The notes under the pieces are model-generated. The model had not been told where the DNA came from, made no database searches, and worked only from the letters and a program-made list of their open reading frames with translations. Below, in pieces: positions 23,659-34,277 of a stretch of DNA of 64,000 bases. This stretch comes from Oscheius dolichura (taxonomy: Eukaryota; Nematoda; Chromadorea; Rhabditida; Rhabditidae), in contig OW051494.1 of the NCBI GenBank assembly GCA_932521035.1, forward strand, positions 5,690,001 through 5,754,000. The letters are read 5' to 3'. Every line of letters starts with the position of its first letter. The stretch's first letter is position 1. Made by a program: the position numbers and the translations under genes.

Positions 23659-24000
23659 CTAAACTAAAACATAGATTATATACCAATGCATTGAAAGTAA
23701 TGCAAAAAATAATAGAAGTGTGATCCTCAATTGGACGAAACCATATTGTTCCCCGAATCGAGGTGTGCAAGAAGGAAAAGTCGACTGCAAATATTTGCAT
23801 TTTCACAAGAAACTATAACGCGCTCTGCTGGAGGCGTCGGAGACCTTTAAAACTGCTGCATTGATATTGTAGTCCGTTATACAAGGCTGTCTAACCCATT
23901 GCACTGGAGTTTTTGCTTTGCTGTCTAGAAAGACCAGTATGCTTCTATTATAGCCACGGACCATGAACGGAAGCGTTCCTACCAGCAAGCCATGATGCAT
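23659..24000 (-). CDS. possible small membrane protein upstream of eIF2B-alpha
   Basis: An ATG at 24000-23998 opens MHHGLLVGTLPFMVRGYNRS, continuing FLDSKAKTPVQWVRQ and ITDYNINAAVLK. An intron of about 60 bp beginning GTCTCC and ending tttgcag would join it to a tail with a hydrophobic helix (LLLFFALLSMHWYIIYVLV) and a stop only three bases before the eIF2B-alpha start codon. A shorter 32-bp intron gives another frame. No family recognised. The tight head-to-tail spacing would suit a two-gene transcript. The coding status is uncertain. Confidence 0.35.
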
Positions 24001-24228
24001 ACTTTCACTTTTTATATTGGCAATTTACCAAACCATTATATTTTCCGATAACATAGCTCAAAAAACTAAGGGATGTGTCGCTATACATCTACCTAATCCG
24101 TTACAGCACATCTTTGTTATATACGCTAGCCTAAAACGCAGTTTCGGCCAATTTTGATAAGTTTGGCTTTGTAAAAGCACGTTTTTGCACATATGCAGTA
24201 GACGGTAACTTTTATTTCTGTTTTAGAT
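24001..24228. promoter_or_regulatory. divergent promoter region
   Basis: 228 AT-rich bases between a minus-strand start (24000) and the phosphatase start (24229). The right end carries ttctgttttag immediately before atATG, a likely trans-splice acceptor. Confidence 0.4.
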
Positions 24229-25887
24229 ATGGGTAGCTATGGCAAATACAACGAGAATGGCAATTTATTAGACGAAACTGGAAAAACTCTGTTGGAAGCA
24301 CTTAATATTGGTTATAATCCAAATGAATCAGATGAAACGCAAGATAAAAACAATGGTTGGACATATCTTCTTTTTTTTTTGAAAATTTTTCTTTTTAGTA
24401 ACTTCTACTATGCCCGTAATGCGTCATCGCCCTCCTTACAATAAAATAGCTACTTACGATATGAAAGGTGATGCTGTACAGCTTGTGGTTGACACTATTC
24501 TACAAAATCATTTGCCATATTACGTTGCATATGTTGTGGCAGTAGACATGATCAATAATTTGAAGGATGAACTTAATGTGGAATTTGTGGATTTTATCGA
24601 AGATGGTAACTTGATTTTTATGCCAATTTTAATGAGTGTTAGCTGGCGATGAGCTTGTTATGGAGGGAGCTGGAAACTGGGCAAAGTCAATTGTTGACAA
24701 AGTTCCCACTTACTGCAAAAAGTATCTACGAGGAGATCTTACTATTCAAGGTATTGCTCAAGGTATTGGCACTTGGTGATATTTTTAGACAGAACAAGCG
24801 CATGGTATCAAGTTCTCGTCAGTTGCGCTACTCTTCAAGGCCGAAGAAAAACGCAAGAAGACAGATATGTTTGCTTGCCATCGTTGAATGTACATCATCC
24901 TGGAATTGAAGTAACTTTTTCTTTACAAATGTTCGCCATATGCACTAAATGGCATCCTTGCCCAATTCATAATATTATCACTTTTAGCCAGACATCCCAC
25001 TGTTTGCAATATTTGATGGCCATAATGGCAGTCAGATTGCTACTTATGCTGCAGCTCATCTTCCTTACGAATTCGGAGAAGCTCTAAAGCGAGATCCTGA
25101 TGTTGCAACGGCGTTGTCTGACGCTATGAAGAGGCTTGGTTTGTACTGGTTAATTTCATGTGTCTAAATAGTGCAACCTGTAGATATTCGGGCTGAAAAG
25201 CGCTCTACAGTTGAACCCTGGCGAAGTGTTGGATCTACAGCCGTTGTTGCTGCAGTTACACCTACGGATATCCATATCAGGTAGTCGCGTATGAAAAATT
25301 TTAAAAAGTTTTTGTAGATGGTTGGGAGATTCTCCAGCGTTTCTAATGTCTGCAACAGAGGTTAAACAGCTTACTATTAATCACAACGGCAATACGCAAC
25401 ATGAAATTAATCGAGTAATGGCTGCTGGTGGAGAATTCATTTGGCGAGATGGCGATGCACGGCTGCAAGGTGTTCTTAGTGTTTCCCGCTCCTTAGGTAA
25501 TCGATTTTTTATATAAGACTATTAATGGCTTTTAGGTGACGTAGCCATGCGACCCGCGCTTTCAGGGGAAGCGGAGGAGCTTATAGTTGCTAGAAATGAA
25601 TCACAGTATCTTCTCATACTTACGTGCGACGGAATTACCGATGTTTTCAAGCCTAGAGATTTGTTCGCCCATATTGTAAACTATGTGAAAGAAAATGATG
25701 ACCAGGGTTTGCATTTCTTTTTTTTTAAATGTCTATACGAGTTTTAGAATACGCAGAACTTGCTGAACACATTGTTGCTAACGCGTATAGAAGCGGTAGT
25801 GCCGATAATTGCACATGTGTAGTTGTTTTCCTGTGTGAGCCCAGAAAGCTTTGGGAGACATTTGATACCAAGAGTGATAGTGACTAG
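24229..25887 (+). CDS. fem-2: PP2C-type protein phosphatase, PPM1F/POPX and FEM-2-like
   Basis: Begins MGSYGKYNENGNLLDETGK, with an N-terminal domain (QLVVDTILQNHLPYYVAYVV, DELVMEGAGNWAKSIVDKV) of the type that precedes PP2C in FEM-2. The catalytic domain has RRKTQEDRYVCLPS, FDGHNG, GSTAVVAAVT, WLGDSPAFLM, AGGEFIWRDGDARLQGVLSVSRSLG, DVAMRPALSGEAE, LLILTCDGITDV and SADNCTCVVVF. The metal-binding Asp residues (ED, DGH, DG..D, DN) are all present; DGHNG replaces the common DGHGG. The stop is at 25885-25887. The SGEAE step after SLGDV is as in human PPM1F. In C. elegans FEM-2 is a sex-determination phosphatase working with FEM-1/FEM-3; that role here is inference. Confidence 0.88.
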
Positions 25888-26268
25888 TATTTGAAGGTAC
25901 AATGTTGCCTTATTCTTCTTATGTATTTAGAATTTCTGTTTAATTTCCATTTTTCAGTACGGTTAGATCAACGGATGTTTTACATATTGATTACTGTTAT
26001 CTATTCGTATTCCGTTTGTTTATCCATTTTGTTTATTTTACATCAAAAACGCATTTGAACTTCATAAGTGATTTTCTTTGTTGCAGCCATTTACATCCTC
26101 ATTCAACCTGTGTTATACGTGTAAATCTGTTTGATATATCTATAAATGCTCTATTTATCTTCGTGCTAGTTTCTTTAAGTACCAATCTATTATTATATCT
26201 AAGATTATTATGTCATACTGCACGATTTTGATTTGACGAAAACATTTTGCAAAACTATTTTAGTGCTA

Positions 26269-29200
26269 ATGGATAGACCGGATGACTATCGAGGAAGAAT
26301 TGGCGCAGCTGATAGCCCTGGACGATCTTCCAAGATAACTAGGAGGAATGACCATGACGAGTGGGAATTTTATAGTTAGATATATACGCAGCAATTATAG
26401 GCCTCGTCGATTTTCTATCTCTGAAAAACCTAGAAAAGAACATAATCTACGCGTACCATTGGTACAAACCGACTATAGGTAACTAATTTAAATATTATGT
26501 TTTCATTGAACAGACGGAATGACCGCGGAAAACGTGATAAAGATCCACATTCCCTTAAAATATATCAAAAAATAACTGAAACATGTACAGTCAGCGAGTA
26601 TGTTATTCGAGATGGTATATTTCATGAATACGACAATCTTTATGAGGTATTCATTGTTTTTTTTGCTAATTATAATTAACATTTCAGTTTGTCAAAAAGT
26701 TACTGGAATCAGTGAATGCTTCCCTAAACAAAAAAATTACCAGAGGCAATTTTGTAGAGAAAAAACTTAGCGAACTTTTATCACCTGCTTCACGAGACGA
26801 ACAACAACGTTTATCTGGTCTAACACGTTATCCTGAGGAAATAATGCAGTGTCATATGGTCGTGCTTGGTCTTCCTAGAAGCATATTTGTGGGAAACGGT
26901 TTCGGAAATCGGTTTGCATTTAAATTATTTTTATATTTTTTTCAGACGTCACGGAAACGCTATATTTGCAGCAGGAAAAGATTTAGTAGGAAAAATGCGT
27001 AGAATTGGATTTATCTCTAATAAATTATACGAAGCAGTTGAAAAGGAGCGTCGCTTTGATCATGTTTTTAAATTAGGATTATTATATATTGATGTTGCAT
27101 TCAGAGCCGAAGGATTCCTGACTTTTCAAAAGCTGTTGACTGTTTCATAGCGCTTGAGAAACAATTATTCGACGCACGTGGAAAACTTGCCGGTTAGTTG
27201 TCCGATATGTTGTACATAATTTTAGGAGGTTGGCCCCATGATTTACTAACGGCTTTAGATCAACCACCACATATATTTGATCAGCTTAGCGATACATTTA
27301 AGAAAGTTTGTTTTAACATTTTTATTCTCACAAATTGCAAGTTATGTTTCAAAGGATATATGACCATTTAGATTACTAAAATCATACATGGGTCTGACGG
27401 GATCAACTCACATTTAGACGAGGTAGGCGGTTATAAAAAAAGTGAACGGTGCGAAATTAGTCAAGTTATTACTTATAGCTCTTGGGTTTTCTCTAGTTTT
27501 TAAAATAATTTTGCATAATTTCTTTGATAGTTCACAAACGATAATTATTCTTTTACTTCTGCGTTCGCAATAAGACTTCTAATATGTAAAGCTGAAACTT
27601 AGCTAACAAGTTTATTCTATTTTCTTGGATCTTCTCTATTTGTTTCATGTTAATAAAAAAAAAGTCAGAGCGCGGTCTGCGGTTCAATCCCATAGTAATA
27701 GTGGTATCGCATTTTAATATTTTTCAGAGTTCTAATGGTGCTGATGACGACATTGAACGGAAAATCGCATTACAACGGGAAGAACTTTTACGCAGAGAGC
27801 GTGCGCGGGAAATGATTGAACCACTTGATGATGAACCACTGCTTAGAGCATCATCTGGAGCGTCTGCGGTTCTTCAAGCGCCCTGGAATGCAGCAGCTTC
27901 CTTGCAGGCTTCATGCGTGCCGTTTGGAATACCTGGACTCTCAACAGTATTTCCGATTGTACCAGCAATTCCGCCGGTTGGAATAGTTAACCCCCTAGCA
28001 GCGAGAACATCGGGCAGAGAAGTTCACAAAGTTATTGATATGGATGTCGATGAGCATCCATATAGAAGGAGAAGCCCTCTTCGAAGAAAAGATGTAAGCG
28101 TGGGACGAAGACTAAGGGATCAACGAGAAGAAGAAATGCGCCATAACGAAGAAATGGATCGACTCAAAAGAAAAGAGGAGGAACTTGAGAGAAAAGTTAG
28201 TTTAGAAATGGTTTAAACTTCACAGCACAATAAGAATGGCTCTTCTGTAACCGTTTGCAGCGGTGTGCCAAATCAAAGTAGCAAACGTTACAGTGCGCTT
28301 AGAGAAGGAACTGAGAAATGAAAGATCATCTTATATTTTGAAAGATAATCAGATATCATTTATACGTAAAAGGATGCATGAAAGCCTTGCTTTTTTAAGC
28401 AGATTTCGGCAGTGGTATAAATTGTTTCCCTTTAGATGAAGGAGGAAGAACGTAGAAAACGCGATATTGAAGAAGAAGTTCATCGTCGCTTGGAAGAAGA
28501 ACTAGCAAAGCGGAATTTAAATGCAAGCCAATATGCATATTCCGCGCCCATAGTTCGTGGTTCTTATCCAGTCACAAATTATCCTCTGAATGGATATTCG
28601 TCTTCAAACGTTTCTGTAGAAGTTCTTAACGCTAATAACGAATCGATGCAAGAACTGGAAGAAATTCGTCGTCTTGTAAAGGAAACAGAAAACCGTTTGC
28701 GAATCTTAGCTGAACAAGAATTTGACGGAGAAACCAGCAGTACCACCCTCAGAACGTTGACCGCATTAGCGGACACAGCAAGCGGAATGAACATTATACA
28801 ACGAAGAGAATTGATTAATGAACTTAAAAACATCTTGGATCACTCTTCAGGACCAACAAGCCATGCTCGTCAAAACTGGTCGGAAGATACACAACGGTAA
28901 GTCTTAGTTTTTTAAACCATTCTTGGATAACAATCGGATCACAACATATTCTTCAGTGTAATTTATTCTGGCGTTGCTCAAAATGAGAGGCAGTCGAGCA
29001 TACTCTCCAATGGCAGAAATACTGAATATGGCAAGCGTCGAAGTCGGTCTCGGTCGCCTTATACAAGGCACAAAGAACCAACCAGGTAATTTTCTACGCA
29101 AATTATTCCCACAATCCTAAGTTGTGCAGTATATTTTAAATATTGTAGATCTCGAGATAAAGACCGTCAGTGGAACAGAGATGAACATAAACGGTCCCGC

Positions 29201-29578
29201 CGTAGGGAAAGCAGTAGAGATCGCTACGATGTAGCTTCAAGGGTTAGTTTGTATACTTTGTGTTCCTTTCTAAAAGCCATCACTATTTTCTTATCTATTT
29301 TTGAAATATGGAAAGTGTTTTAGGCGGCTCCGCAATGTGCTTTCTGCAGTTCCTTTGCACATCATTCCGATATGTGCCATTCATTTTGTACTCCAACGAT
29401 GAGGAAATCCGAGTTAAGAAAAGCCGGACTCTGCGAACTTTGCACCAAAAAACATCATGGACGCTGTCAAGTTTCACCATGCGATTACTGTGGCTACGCT
29501 CATCACAAATCCGTTTGTGAACATCCAGAACACATTCGAAAGTTATCAATTCTACGAGAATTGGCTAAGCCAATTTGA
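26269..29578 (+). CDS. large RS-rich zinc-knuckle protein, uncharacterised
   Basis: Many exons read in one frame from MDRPDDYRGRIGAADSPGRS (26269, after tattttag, then tgcta) to a stop at 29576-29578. The N-terminal third is helical (YVIRDGIFHEYDNLYEFVKK, GKDLVGKMRRIGFISNKLY, then after an intron RIPDFSKAVDCFIALEKQLF and GGWPHDLLTALDQPP). A Pro/Ala region (27870-28010) precedes long Glu/Arg/Lys coiled coils (27.7-28.9 kb). An SR-type segment (KRRSRSRSPYTRHKE, KRSRRRESSRDRY) leads to a Cys/His-rich end: CAFCSSFAHHSDMCHSF, CELCTKKHHGRCQ, CDYCGYAHHKSVCEH. The RS and charged helices point to a nuclear RNA-processing protein; the knuckles resemble those of BEL/Pao retroelement Gag. No family named. 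The intron at 27421-27727 is unusually long for this window. Confidence 0.7.
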
Positions 29579-29770
29579 GTACTCGATGTATGACGCGCTT
29601 TAAAACAAAATCTAGGATGACAAACTAACCCAGTTTGTACTGAAGTCTTGTTCACTTATAAATCTTAACTCCTTATTGGCAAAGTTGCGCTGTTCGAAAA
29701 CATTGAGATTTGGAAAGGGGGGTCGCAGGTATATGGCTTTGGGATGGTGTATATTTGTGTGCAATACGAA

Positions 29771-29795
29771 CCATTCTATCCAGTTAAGATAGAAT
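29771..29795 (+). other. perfect 9-bp stem, 7-nt loop
   Basis: cattctatc, loop cagttaa, then gatagaatg. Part of the hairpin group in this gap. Confidence 0.55.
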
Positions 29796-30129
29796 GCTCG
29801 CAGACAGCCAAATAACGCCTGCAAGAAGCTGAATTCATATAGCTGAACAAGGTGGATATAAAATGCCTTCAAAGAAGAGAATGGACTAATCCGTTCGTTT
29901 CATTACGATTTGTTTGCATCGTAGGTTACAAGAGCCTACGGCCGACTGGAAGAAGACGCTCATGCTTTCTTTGCGAATACTATTAGACCAGATTCGTCAA
30001 TGCTGAGCTTGTTTTACGGTAGTTAGCGACAACGTTTCTATCCATTTTGATAGAAGAAGAAATGCACCAAAAAGGGGAGCTCTATGTCATCACAAACACA
30101 GATAGGAGCCTGCATTTATACCCTACCAA

Positions 30130-30153
30130 ACGTAGCTCCAGGAAGAGCTACGT
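30130..30153 (+). other. perfect 9-bp stem, 6-nt loop
   Basis: acgtagctc, loop caggaa, then gagctacgt. Part of the hairpin group in this gap. Confidence 0.6.
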
Positions 30154-30831
30154 TGATTGTTAGTAAACAAGTCCATTGGAGCCTGAATTCAGATTTTTAA
30201 ATGAAAATGATCTATCGAATCGACATTGCTGGTGATGTACGTTTGGTTACTTCACGCTGCCGTCATTATAAAGAAGAACCTTTGCATACGCATGTGACAG
30301 AAAAAAAAGAAGGCAATCTCCTGTAATTATGTCGCAAACATTCTTACTCAGCCCAACATCGACAGGAAGAAATCGTCTTCGTCGTCCAGGAGATGCTGAA
30401 AAGACCAGAGCAACATCTGCCTTGTGTTTTAATCTGCCAAGTTAAACGAAAGCATTCTAATATTCCACATTTGTCTATTTGTTTCCTCTAAATCAGAAAT
30501 TTCAAGACATATCTTTGTTTTTTTAGAACTTGCGAAAAGAGGTAAAGACCTGTAAAACATGCGCTTCACAATTTCCCACATCTATTGCATCCTCTCTTTT
30601 TTCGGAATTTTTCTCTGATATAAATTCGAGACAAATAAATGAGGCTCTCAACTAACCCATAATTTCCAAAGGGCGAACACCTTGTGTGCGCCAGAAAAAT
30701 TGATAGGCGCAGTTGTCATGTATATAATCGTTTCAACCTCATGCTTTTGTACATCAATGCACATACTTGATTTATCTTTCTTATTTCTTTTCCATTGTAT
30801 TTCCTCCACTGATTGTATAAGTTTTATAGAC

Positions 30832-31534
30832 ATGCTGACTCCGAACGCCGTTGCCTTTCATATTAACCGGCGGATCGCCAACTTGCGGGTTTTTTCTACA
30901 AGTTCAATGCGTGGTGAACAGGTAAATTTACATTCTTATTTTGAACACGTGCACGTTTGTTTAGATCAAAACGCCTGTACAACAGTTCGGATGGGAGTAT
31001 CTTCAACGGCAAAGATCTCTTGGGAGACCTATATCTCCCCATCTCACTGTTTACAAACCTCAACTTACTTGGATGGTATACTTAATCTCAACTGTTAACT
31101 TCGGATCTTACAGGTTTCTGGTGCACATCGTATTGCCGGTTGTGTGATGGCTGGTACTCTCTTGGTAGGAGGTCTTGGTTTTGCTGTCTTACCCGTCGAT
31201 TTTACTACCTTTGTTGAATTCATTCGTGGTCTTAACCTTCCTACTGCCGTTACAGCCGTGTTCAAGGTTTGTCTTTTCGAGTATATGATATATACCTATT
31301 TTAGTTCATTATAGCGTTTCCAATTATCTTCCACACTCTTAACGGAATACGCTTTCTTGGTTTTGATCTTGCCAAAGGAGTTGATAACATTGGCCAGGTA
31401 CTATTAATAAAACTTGGCCTACAAATAAATGATTTTAGATATACAAAGGTGGATATCTAGTTCTGGCTCTGTCAACTGTTATTGCCTTAGCTGTAGTAGC
31501 TAATTCCTATATGGCTAAGAGAGACGCCAAGTGA
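30832..31534 (+). CDS. sdhc: succinate dehydrogenase cytochrome b560 subunit (SDHC)
   Basis: Starts MLTPNAVAFHINRRIANLR, an Arg/Ser-rich mitochondrial targeting leader, after gttttatag, then acATG. After an intron comes RQRSLGRPISPHLTVYKPQL, the family motif, then VSGAHRIAGCVMAGTLLVGG (haem/ubiquinone His and first membrane helix), AVFK, FPIIFHTLNGIRFLGFDLAK (second conserved His) and the third helix LVLALSTVIALAVVANSYM, ending AKRDAK. It anchors complex II in the inner mitochondrial membrane. AATAAA lies at about 31595. The next gene, CED-9-like, begins 190 bp downstream on the same strand, the same pairing as cyt-1(mev-1)/ced-9 in C. elegans. Confidence 0.94.
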
Positions 31535-31723
31535 ACCGAAAAATTAAAAAAAAAGTATTCGGCTGTGTTTAGTATTTTGTATAAAATCGTAGAATAAAGT
31601 TTACAGAGATAATGAATTAAGTATTGTTCTACGGTCTTTATCCAGTCTAACTAACATCTATTGATATGAGTGCCCCTGAAAAAATGTTGAGTCACTACAA
31701 ATTGAAGAAACTTTTAGGTTCTT

Positions 31724-32512
31724 ATGCCTGAATTGCTAGCAAAATATGATTTCGAAGAAGAACGTTTGGATATTAAAAATTTCGTGGTAAACAGCACATA
31801 TTTAACATTTGTCTAAAATTTAGATTGATTACTTTGAATATCGTATTTCGCTAGATGGGGAGGAATGGTACGAAAGCCCTGGATTAGTCGATGGCCCGCA
31901 AGAAGAGCATAAAGTAATGAGGTCGGTTAGGATAAATAAAGATATGTATATTAATATTTTCAGAATATTGGCCAGCATATTTGAAACAAGAAAAAGAATT
32001 GATATATCCAAAATGGTTGAAGAAATTTTAGAAGATACCTCCCTCGCTTTTCCTCGTTTTTGTGATGTTTGGCTTACTTCAAATTTTGTAGCATCGCCTT
32101 TGCTTAGGTTTTGGACGAATTTGATCGTGAAGGAAATGACAACTCGAAACAAATAAGCTACGGACGACTAGTTGGAATTATTGCTTTTTCCGGATGTCTA
32201 GCTGCTGCTCTTATTCGTAACAATCAACGGAGAGAAGTTCAGCAAATTCTTCTTTACACGAGTACCTTCCTTGGTACACGCATCAGACTTACATGGAGTT
32301 TAGAAGATCGTAGTTGGGTGTGTTTATTTTTAATGAGAAGCAAACTTTGTTTTGAGGCTAACTTTATGACGTTCTCGAAAGATATAATACGTCGCGAGGA
32401 AAGGAGTAAGACCGAAGCTAGGCGGCAGAGTCGTCGTCGAAGTTTCGGAATAATTATGGGGGTTGGAGTTGTCGTACTTGGTGGCGTGGTCGGCGCTAAA
32501 CTATTAAGGTAA
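31724..32512 (+). CDS. ced-9: CED-9-type BCL-2 family apoptosis regulator
   Basis: Five exons, 31724-31786, 31824-31921, 31964-32066, 32108-32317 and 32357-32512; 209 residues. The start follows aaacttttag, then gttcttATG, so the mRNA could be trans-spliced there. It has a BH4-like start (KYDFEEERLDIKNFVIDYF), a BH3-like helix (MRILASIFETRKRID), BH1 (ISYGRLVGIIAFSGCLAAAL), an FLGTRIRLTW segment, and BH2 (RSWANFMTFSKDI). After a basic stretch (RRQSRRRSFG) comes a C-terminal membrane anchor (IIMGVGVVVLGGVVGAKLL). The match to CED-9 (SYGRLIGL, TRIR..W, RSW.DFMT, C-terminal anchor) is close. CED-9 holds CED-4 at mitochondria and blocks cell death. The ATG at about 31666 gives only a short frame and was not used. 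Confidence 0.93.
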
Positions 32513-32677
32513 CATATATACACCACTCTTATTGTACAAAAAAACGTGTATCTAATTGACCTCACATTCGTATTCTATTGTGTCTTTGTGTATTGAATAA
32601 ATAACAATCCTGGAAAATTACGCGATAGCAAATTAAAACAGAAAACTTGTATTCTGTAACATCTGCAGGAACGTGTC

Positions 32678-32856
32678 TATAGTCTGTCAAGAAAAAAGAC
32701 GACATTCAAGGTCTAACGATTTAGCCATGAGCCGAACTTACTGGCCTTTTTTTTCTTCTTGGCCGCTCAAAAATAATCTGTCAGTTCGCTCCATCACTAA
32801 AATTTGTTCTCGGCCAGTTAGACCTTGAATGTCGTCTTTTTTCTTGACAGACTATA
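32678..32856. mobile_element. MITE with perfect 40-bp terminal inverted repeats
   Basis: Left arm 32678-32717 begins TATAGTCTGTCAAG; right arm 32817-32856 is its exact reverse complement, ending CTTGACAGACTATA. The 99-bp centre has no coding potential. The terminal TA pairs could be a TA target duplication, as for Tc1/mariner-type elements, giving 38-bp repeats inside. It sits 165 bp after the CED-9 stop. Perfect arms suggest a recent insertion. Confidence 0.85.
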
Positions 32857-32886
32857 ACTGACCTTCTACTTTGCAAATCCCGTGAA

Positions 32887-32895
32887 GGTATCTGT
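32887..32895 (+). repeat. left target-site duplication of Mutator-like element
   Basis: GGTATCTGT, identical to 34278-34286, immediately outside the inverted repeat. Confidence 0.85.
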
Positions 32896-33078
32896 GGCTC
32901 GGGCCCATTTCATCCTTTGACCAGTTCGACCAATTTTAATTCTGCCATCGGATGCTTCGACCGATTTCAGTTCGGCCGCTGGACGAAATGATCGCGGACA
33001 ATTTGACCGGCGGAAGCTTCGGTCAAACCCGCTTCCGCCGCCGGACATTTCGGCCGATTTTTTCTATAATTTTGTAGT
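32896..33078 (+). repeat. left terminal inverted repeat
   Basis: Pairs with 34092-34277 with scattered mismatches and small gaps; weaker pairing continues inward to about 33140. Confidence 0.7.
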
Positions 33079-33287
33079 ATACTTTATTATTACCACTTCG
33101 GTTTTTAGGGAAAAAAAAAACAGTTTTTCTTCGGTTTTTTTACATTTGTTTGGGTATTCTACACGTTACTGCCATTAACAGATATGGACGGGGAAATTTC
33201 GGTTATAAACGTGAAAATAACGATACTGTAGACGTGGATCCTTCACATTTTTTTATTGGCTCTCTCTTTTCTTGTGTTCTCTATTAA

Positions 33288-33938
33288 ATGGATAGTAATC
33301 TGGAGACGGTCAGCGGGTTTCTGATGAGAGTAAAGAGGAAGAACGATAGCGGTTCAAGATACTTGTAGTGCTACAAACGGTACGTACGTTGTATTCAATT
33401 AGAATTTCTATTATACCAGAGGCCGAACATTTTCCACCTGTTCCGCTACACGTACCATTCTTCCTAACGGTGTTGTTAGAGTAAACCGTCATCATGACCA
33501 CAGTCCAGACAGAGACGTACAACAGGCAGAAGAAGCTAAAGCTGAACAGCGTATAATTGCCTCAAAGAATCCTTTTCATATCGAATCGTGGAATCGTACG
33601 TTGAAAGTGAGTTGTCTCCTTCAAAATATATCAGATCCAGAGTATACTGTTCAAAGAAGCATACCAGCAACCAACTAAGTTGTCCCTTTTACTACTGAAG
33701 TTGATAAAAGAGTCTGTAATTACAGAGAAGACGGTAGATATGCTCATAATTAACCCAAATTGCAAAGTAAGCTTTAAACGCTTCCTAGTTTATTTTTTAG
33801 GTGAAACGCTCTCTTCAATCCCGTGATCTGCTCAAAAATCAGAGGTTGGTCAGTATTATTCACACTGGCGCAAACCCGCCAAATTTGCCAACACTCTCTG
33901 ACTTGGATTCCATTTCCGATGCCGTGTCTATGATATAA
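33288..33938 (+). CDS. FLYWCH-type zinc-finger gene carried by the element; possibly broken
   Basis: Starts MDSNLETVSGFLMRVKRKN. After an intron ending taccag at 33419 it reads GRTFSTCSATRTILPNG, then VVRVNRHHDHSPDRDVQQAE, the second Cys and the H-x-H of a FLYWCH finger. Further exons joined in frame give IQSILFKEAYQQPTKLSLLL, ITEKTVDMLIINPNCK and VKRSLQSRDLLKNQRLVSII, with a stop at 33936-33938. Two donors are possible. GTACGT at 33380 keeps the first Cys (CYKR) but puts a TAG where the family has W-x-C. GTAGTG at 33365 avoids the stop but removes that Cys. So it either encodes a finger lacking one ligand or is a pseudogene. FLYWCH fingers are common in animal MULE transposases and in nematode regulators. 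Confidence 0.55.
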
Positions 33939-34091
33939 TTATTCCAACGTCTTTTTTATTCCTCAACATTAAGCCTAGGCTGTTTATTGTGTTTAAATAA
34001 ATAAATTTGTATCGCAAGTAATATTGTAACGTCAAAAAAGCCAAAAAAGCCGTAGAAAATGTTTTTCACTTGTCCCTAAAATATAAAAAAA

Positions 34092-34277
34092 GCTACGTAA
34101 TTACAGAAAAAAATTGGCCGAAACGTCCGGCGGCGGAAGCGACTGTGACCGAAACGACCGGTGAATTAAGCGTCCAGTGGTTGAATTGTCTGACAGTCGA
34201 AATATCCCCCGGCTGAATTAAAATCGACCGTACTTTCTACCCGCGAAAATGACCATTGGCCGAAATGACCCCGAGCC
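34092..34277 (-). repeat. right terminal inverted repeat
   Basis: Inverse counterpart of 32896-33078; outermost bases CCCGAGCC. Confidence 0.7.

Larger units (their letters stand above)
29579..30831. other. 1.25-kb non-coding interval with a group of stem-loops
   Basis: No conserved frame on either strand. Five short perfect hairpins lie between 29620 and 30153. A chain of untranslated sequence then leads to the SDHC start. Possible non-coding RNA, or 3' UTR and promoter sequence. Confidence 0.4.
32896..34277. mobile_element. Mutator-like element with long inverted repeats and a FLYWCH-type gene
   Basis: A 1382-bp unit bounded by a perfect 9-bp duplication (GGTATCTGT). The ends are GGCTCGGG on the left and CCCGAGCC on the right. 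The inverted repeats are about 180-240 bp and imperfect (for example cgcttccgccgccggac then tttcggcc in the left arm, matched inversely at about 34115-34150). A 9-bp duplication with long inverted repeats is the hallmark of Mutator-like elements. No transposase is present; instead the interior has an intron-containing gene with a FLYWCH-type zinc finger. It lies between two convergent genes, 87 bp past the ARPC2 stop, so it damages neither. It is probably non-autonomous. Confidence 0.8.

Noticed and set aside
27660-27700. tRNA T-arm-like string (gcggttcaatccc)
   Set aside because: The flanking five bases do not form the T stem and no acceptor or anticodon arm pairs nearby.
31666-31734. Upstream ATG as the CED-9 start
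   Set aside because: It reads only 18 codons to a stop; joining it would need a 22-bp intron. The ATG at 31724 after an AG acceptor fits better.
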